Under the pieces are notes generated by a model that was given only the letters and a program-made list of their open reading frames with translations, ran no database searches and was not told where the DNA came from. A DNA stretch of 45,995 nucleotides from Candidatus Enterococcus stercoripullorum (GTDB taxonomy: Bacteria; Bacillota; Bacilli; Lactobacillales; Enterococcaceae): the NCBI GenBank assembly GCA_019120335.1, contig DWVH01000060.1, forward strand, positions 1 through 45,995. Reading direction: 5' to 3'. This document shows positions 43,626 through 45,995 of the stretch, one piece after another. The first letter of the stretch is position 1. The number at the start of each line of letters is the position of its first letter. The position numbers and the translations under genes are program-made.

Positions 43626-45185
43626 TTATTTTGCATAGTCCACAGCACGAGTTTCGCGGATAACCGTAACTTTGATATGACCTGGATAATCCAATTCATC
43701 TTCAATTTTCTTACGGATGTCACGAACTAGGCGAACTGCGTCTAAATCTGATATTTCTTCTGGTTTAACCATTACGCGGACTTCACGACCTGCTTGTACA
43801 GCAAAACTAGATTCCACTCCTTCAAAACTATTAGAGATGTTTTCTAGATTTTCCAAACGACGAATGTAGTTTTCTAATGATTCACTACGAGCGCCTGGAC
43901 GGGCAGCAGATAAAGCATCGGCTGCGGCCACTAAAACAGAGATGATAGAAGTTGCTTCGGTATCACCGTGGTGAGAAGCAATGGCATTAACGACCACTTT
44001 ATTTTCTCGATATTTCGCTGCTAATTCGGCACCAATTTCCACGTGTGAGCCTTCAATTTCATGATCGAGCGCTTTACCGATATCATGTAAAAGACCGGCA
44101 CGTTTGGCTAATTGGATATCTTCTCCTAGTTCAGCAGCTAAGACGCCTGCTAATTTAGCGACTTCGACTGAGTGATTTAACACATTTTGACCATAACTTG
44201 TTCTAAAGTGTAGACGACCTAAAATCTTGATTAAATCAGGATGTAGAGTATGTGCACCCACTTCAAAGGCAGCTTGTTCTCCGTATTCACGAACGCGTTC
44301 ATCCATTTCTTTGCGTGATTTTTCGACCATTTCTTCAATACGCGCTGGATGAATACGACCATCTTGAATGAGTTTTTCAAGTGTCATGCGAGCAATTTCG
44401 CGACGAATAGGATCAAATCCGGATAACACCACTGCTTCAGGTGTATCATCAATAATTAAATCAATCCCGGTTAATGTTTCAAGGGTACGAATATTTCGTC
44501 CTTCACGACCAATGATGCGACCTTTCATCTCATCATTTGGCAGATTGACCACAGAAACTGTCAATTCTGAAACTTGGTCAGCGGCACAACGTTGGATAGC
44601 CAATGAAAGTAAGTTTTTCGCCTTACGATCCGCTTCTTCTTTGGCGCGTTGTTCAGATTCTTTCACCATCATTGTTAACTCATGGCTTAATTCTTCTTCT
44701 GTTTGTTTCATGATGACTTGTGCGGCATCTTCTTTAGTTAATTCAGCAATGCGCTGTAATTCTGTTTGTTGTTGTTCAATTAACTTTTCAACTTCTTTTT
44801 CTCGCTCATCGATAACGTGTTGTTTTGCTGCAAGTTTTGTTTCCTTGCCTTCTAAAGTGTGCTCACGTTTTTCTAATGAGTCATCTTTGCGATCTAAAAG
44901 CTTTTCTCTTTGAAGCAAACGATTTTCTTGTGATTTTAATTCTTGTCTGCTTTCTTTGAGTTCGCTTTCAATCTGACTGCGATATTTTTGATTTTCTTCT
45001 TTGGCTTCTAATAGAGCTTCTTTTTTCAGAGTTTCAGCTTCTTTATTCGCCGCGTTGATAATCCCAACAGCCGAATTTTGCGCATCAGCAATCTCTTTGG
45101 TATGACGAGTATTCGCAACAAAAATTCCAATCCCTAAACCGACAACCAACCCCACGATGATAGCGAGGAGAATGTAAAGTACCAT
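43626..45185 (-). CDS. rny: Ribonuclease Y
   Basis: 519 residues, with GGAGGTG 5 nt before the ATG. An N-terminal membrane anchor ([20 protein letters not shown]) is followed by a long coiled coil (about 30-200), a KH domain ([17 protein letters not shown]) and an HD domain ([30 protein letters not shown]). It is the membrane-bound 5'-end-sensitive endoribonuclease that starts mRNA decay in Firmicutes. Its place after recA is the common enterococcal order. Own promoter within the 215-bp gap, not precisely located. Confidence 0.95.
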   Translation of the reverse strand: MVLYILLAIIVGLVVGLGIGIFVANTRHTKEIADAQNSAVGIINAANKEAETLKKEALLEAKEENQKYRSQIESELKESRQELKSQENRLLQREKLLDRKDDSLEKREHTLEGKETKLAAKQHVIDEREKEVEKLIEQQQTELQRIAELTKEDAAQVIMKQTEEELSHELTMMVKESEQRAKEEADRKAKNLLSLAIQRCAADQVSELTVSVVNLPNDEMKGRIIGREGRNIRTLETLTGIDLIIDDTPEAVVLSGFDPIRREIARMTLEKLIQDGRIHPARIEEMVEKSRKEMDERVREYGEQAAFEVGAHTLHPDLIKILGRLHFRTSYGQNVLNHSVEVAKLAGVLAAELGEDIQLAKRAGLLHDIGKALDHEIEGSHVEIGAELAAKYRENKVVVNAIASHHGDTEATSIISVLVAAADALSAARPGARSESLENYIRRLENLENISNSFEGVESSFAVQAGREVRVMVKPEEISDLDAVRLVRDIRKKIEDELDYPGHIKVTVIRETRAVDYAK

Positions 45186-45345
45186 TGAATCACCTCCATA
45201 CTATCGTTTTTTTAATGTAGTTTTAAATCTTGTTCAGAATAAATGAATCTACTTAGGTGTATTATTACATACACAGTTTTATTCTAATGTTTCCAACTTA
45301 GTGTGTCAACTTAAAAATCGCTATTCTAAAAACTTGTGCTTTGTT

Positions 45346-45393
45346 ACACAAAAAGACCTCAAACACCGAAAAATTACGGCTACTGAGGTCTAT
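45346..45393 (-). terminator. recA terminator
   Basis: On the minus strand, AGACCTCA pairs with TGAGGTCT around a 22-nt loop that holds a smaller hairpin (CCGTAA...TTCGG), followed by TTTTT. Confidence 0.85.
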
Positions 45394-45401
45394 GAAATCG
45401 A

Positions 45402-45995
45402 TTATTCTAAATCTAATGTTTCTTGTTCGGTTTCTCCGGTATTTTCAGTTACTTCAATGGTGCTACCATCGCCAATACCATAGGCATCACGAACTTTGAC
45501 TAAAAGCTCACTGACCATCTCTGGGTGATCTTTCATATAGTTTTTGACATTTTCGCGTCCTTGTCCAATTCGTTCACCATTGTACGAGTACCATGCTCCG
45601 CTCTTATCGACTAAATCAACATTGACCGCCATATCTAGCAATTCCCCTTCTTGAGAAATTCCTTCGCCATACATGATGTCAATTTCTGCTACTTTAAACG
45701 GTGGCGCTACTTTATTTTTCACGACTTTAACCTTGGTACGGTTACCAACAATATCACTACCTTGTTTTAATTGTTCAGAACGACGCACTTCTAAACGAAC
45801 GGTCGCATAGAACTTCAAGGCACGTCCACCCGGTGTGGTTTCTGGATTCCCAAACATGACACCGACTTTTTCACGGATTTGGTTGATAAAAATCGCAATC
45901 GTCTTGGTCTTATTAATTGTACCAGATAATTTACGTAGGGCCTGAGACATCAAACGAGCTTGTAACCCGACGTGTGTGTCTCCCATTTCACCATC
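45402..45995 (-). CDS. recA: Recombinase RecA, C-terminal part (5' end outside window)
   Basis: The frame is open to the window edge. It covers [19 protein letters not shown], loop L2 ([20 protein letters not shown]), [16 protein letters not shown], and the C-terminal domain with [18 protein letters not shown], ending in an acidic tail. This is about the last 198 residues of the normal 350. RecA coats single-stranded DNA for homologous recombination and triggers the SOS response. The promoter and any LexA box are outside the window. Confidence 0.96.
   Translation of the reverse strand, partial: DGEMGDTHVGLQARLMSQALRKLSGTINKTKTIAIFINQIREKVGVMFGNPETTPGGRALKFYATVRLEVRRSEQLKQGSDIVGNRTKVKVVKNKVAPPFKVAEIDIMYGEGISQEGELLDMAVNVDLVDKSGAWYSYNGERIGQGRENVKNYMKDHPEMVSELLVKVRDAYGIGDGSTIEVTENTGETEQETLDLE

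Overview
The window looks like chromosomal DNA of a low-GC lactic acid bacterium, most probably an Enterococcus or close relative. The evidence is the recA-rny order at the right end, a cydABCD operon, a YSIRK-type signal on a MucBP-repeat surface protein, an enterocin A-type immunity protein, CopY-type cop boxes, HxlR-type operators and CcpA (cre-like) sites. Species was not determined. Most genes lie on the minus strand.

Layout. 1-3.2 kb: a large repeat-built surface adhesin, frameshifted at a repeat junction. 3.8-5.8 kb: an HxlR redox regulator divergent from a luciferase-like flavin oxidoreductase, then a small membrane protein. 5.8-8.7 kb: a CopA copper ATPase with a cop box, and a 44-residue membrane peptide. 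8.7-10.3 kb: an unrecognised three-gene envelope operon. 10.4-14.8 kb: a maltose/alpha-glucoside operon (EIICB, GH4 phospho-glucosidase, RpiR regulator, small membrane protein) behind a promoter with two cre-like sites. 14.9-17.1 kb: a type II toxin-antitoxin operon whose toxin is split by a decayed IscB element with its omega (HEARO) RNA region. 17.2-21 kb: an orphan bacteriocin immunity gene, a MazG-like protein, a flotillin operon, and a VOC protein preceded by the same box as the flavin oxidoreductase. 21-26 kb: glf, a DUF554 protein, a uracil-DNA glycosylase-like protein, a histidine phosphatase and a POT peptide transporter. 26-28.6 kb: an AlbA/Schlafen ATP-binding regulator bracketed by 140-bp direct repeats, then an array of inverted-repeat-bounded elements reaching the end of cydC. 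28.6-34.7 kb: cydABCD. 35-36.7 kb: a duplicated type I toxin-antitoxin locus and a LysR regulator. 36.8-39.3 kb: glutathione reductase and a Cof-type HAD phosphatase. 39.3-43.5 kb: a type II toxin-antitoxin pair with a nonsense-mutated toxin, and an XRE/DUF3169/ABC export operon with three operator dyads. 43.6-46 kb: rny and the 3' part of recA.

Functional threads. Redox and respiration genes are common: bd oxidase with its CydDC exporter, glutathione reductase, and an HxlR pair of detoxification enzymes. Three toxin-antitoxin loci show toxin loss with the antitoxin retained: an IscB insertion, a nonsense codon, and deletion of one toxin copy. The least explained sequence is the structured repeat array at about 28.0-28.6 kb, with a related fragment behind gor, and the 140-bp repeats carrying a symmetric four-half-site operator around the AlbA gene. 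No tRNA, rRNA or CRISPR array was seen.
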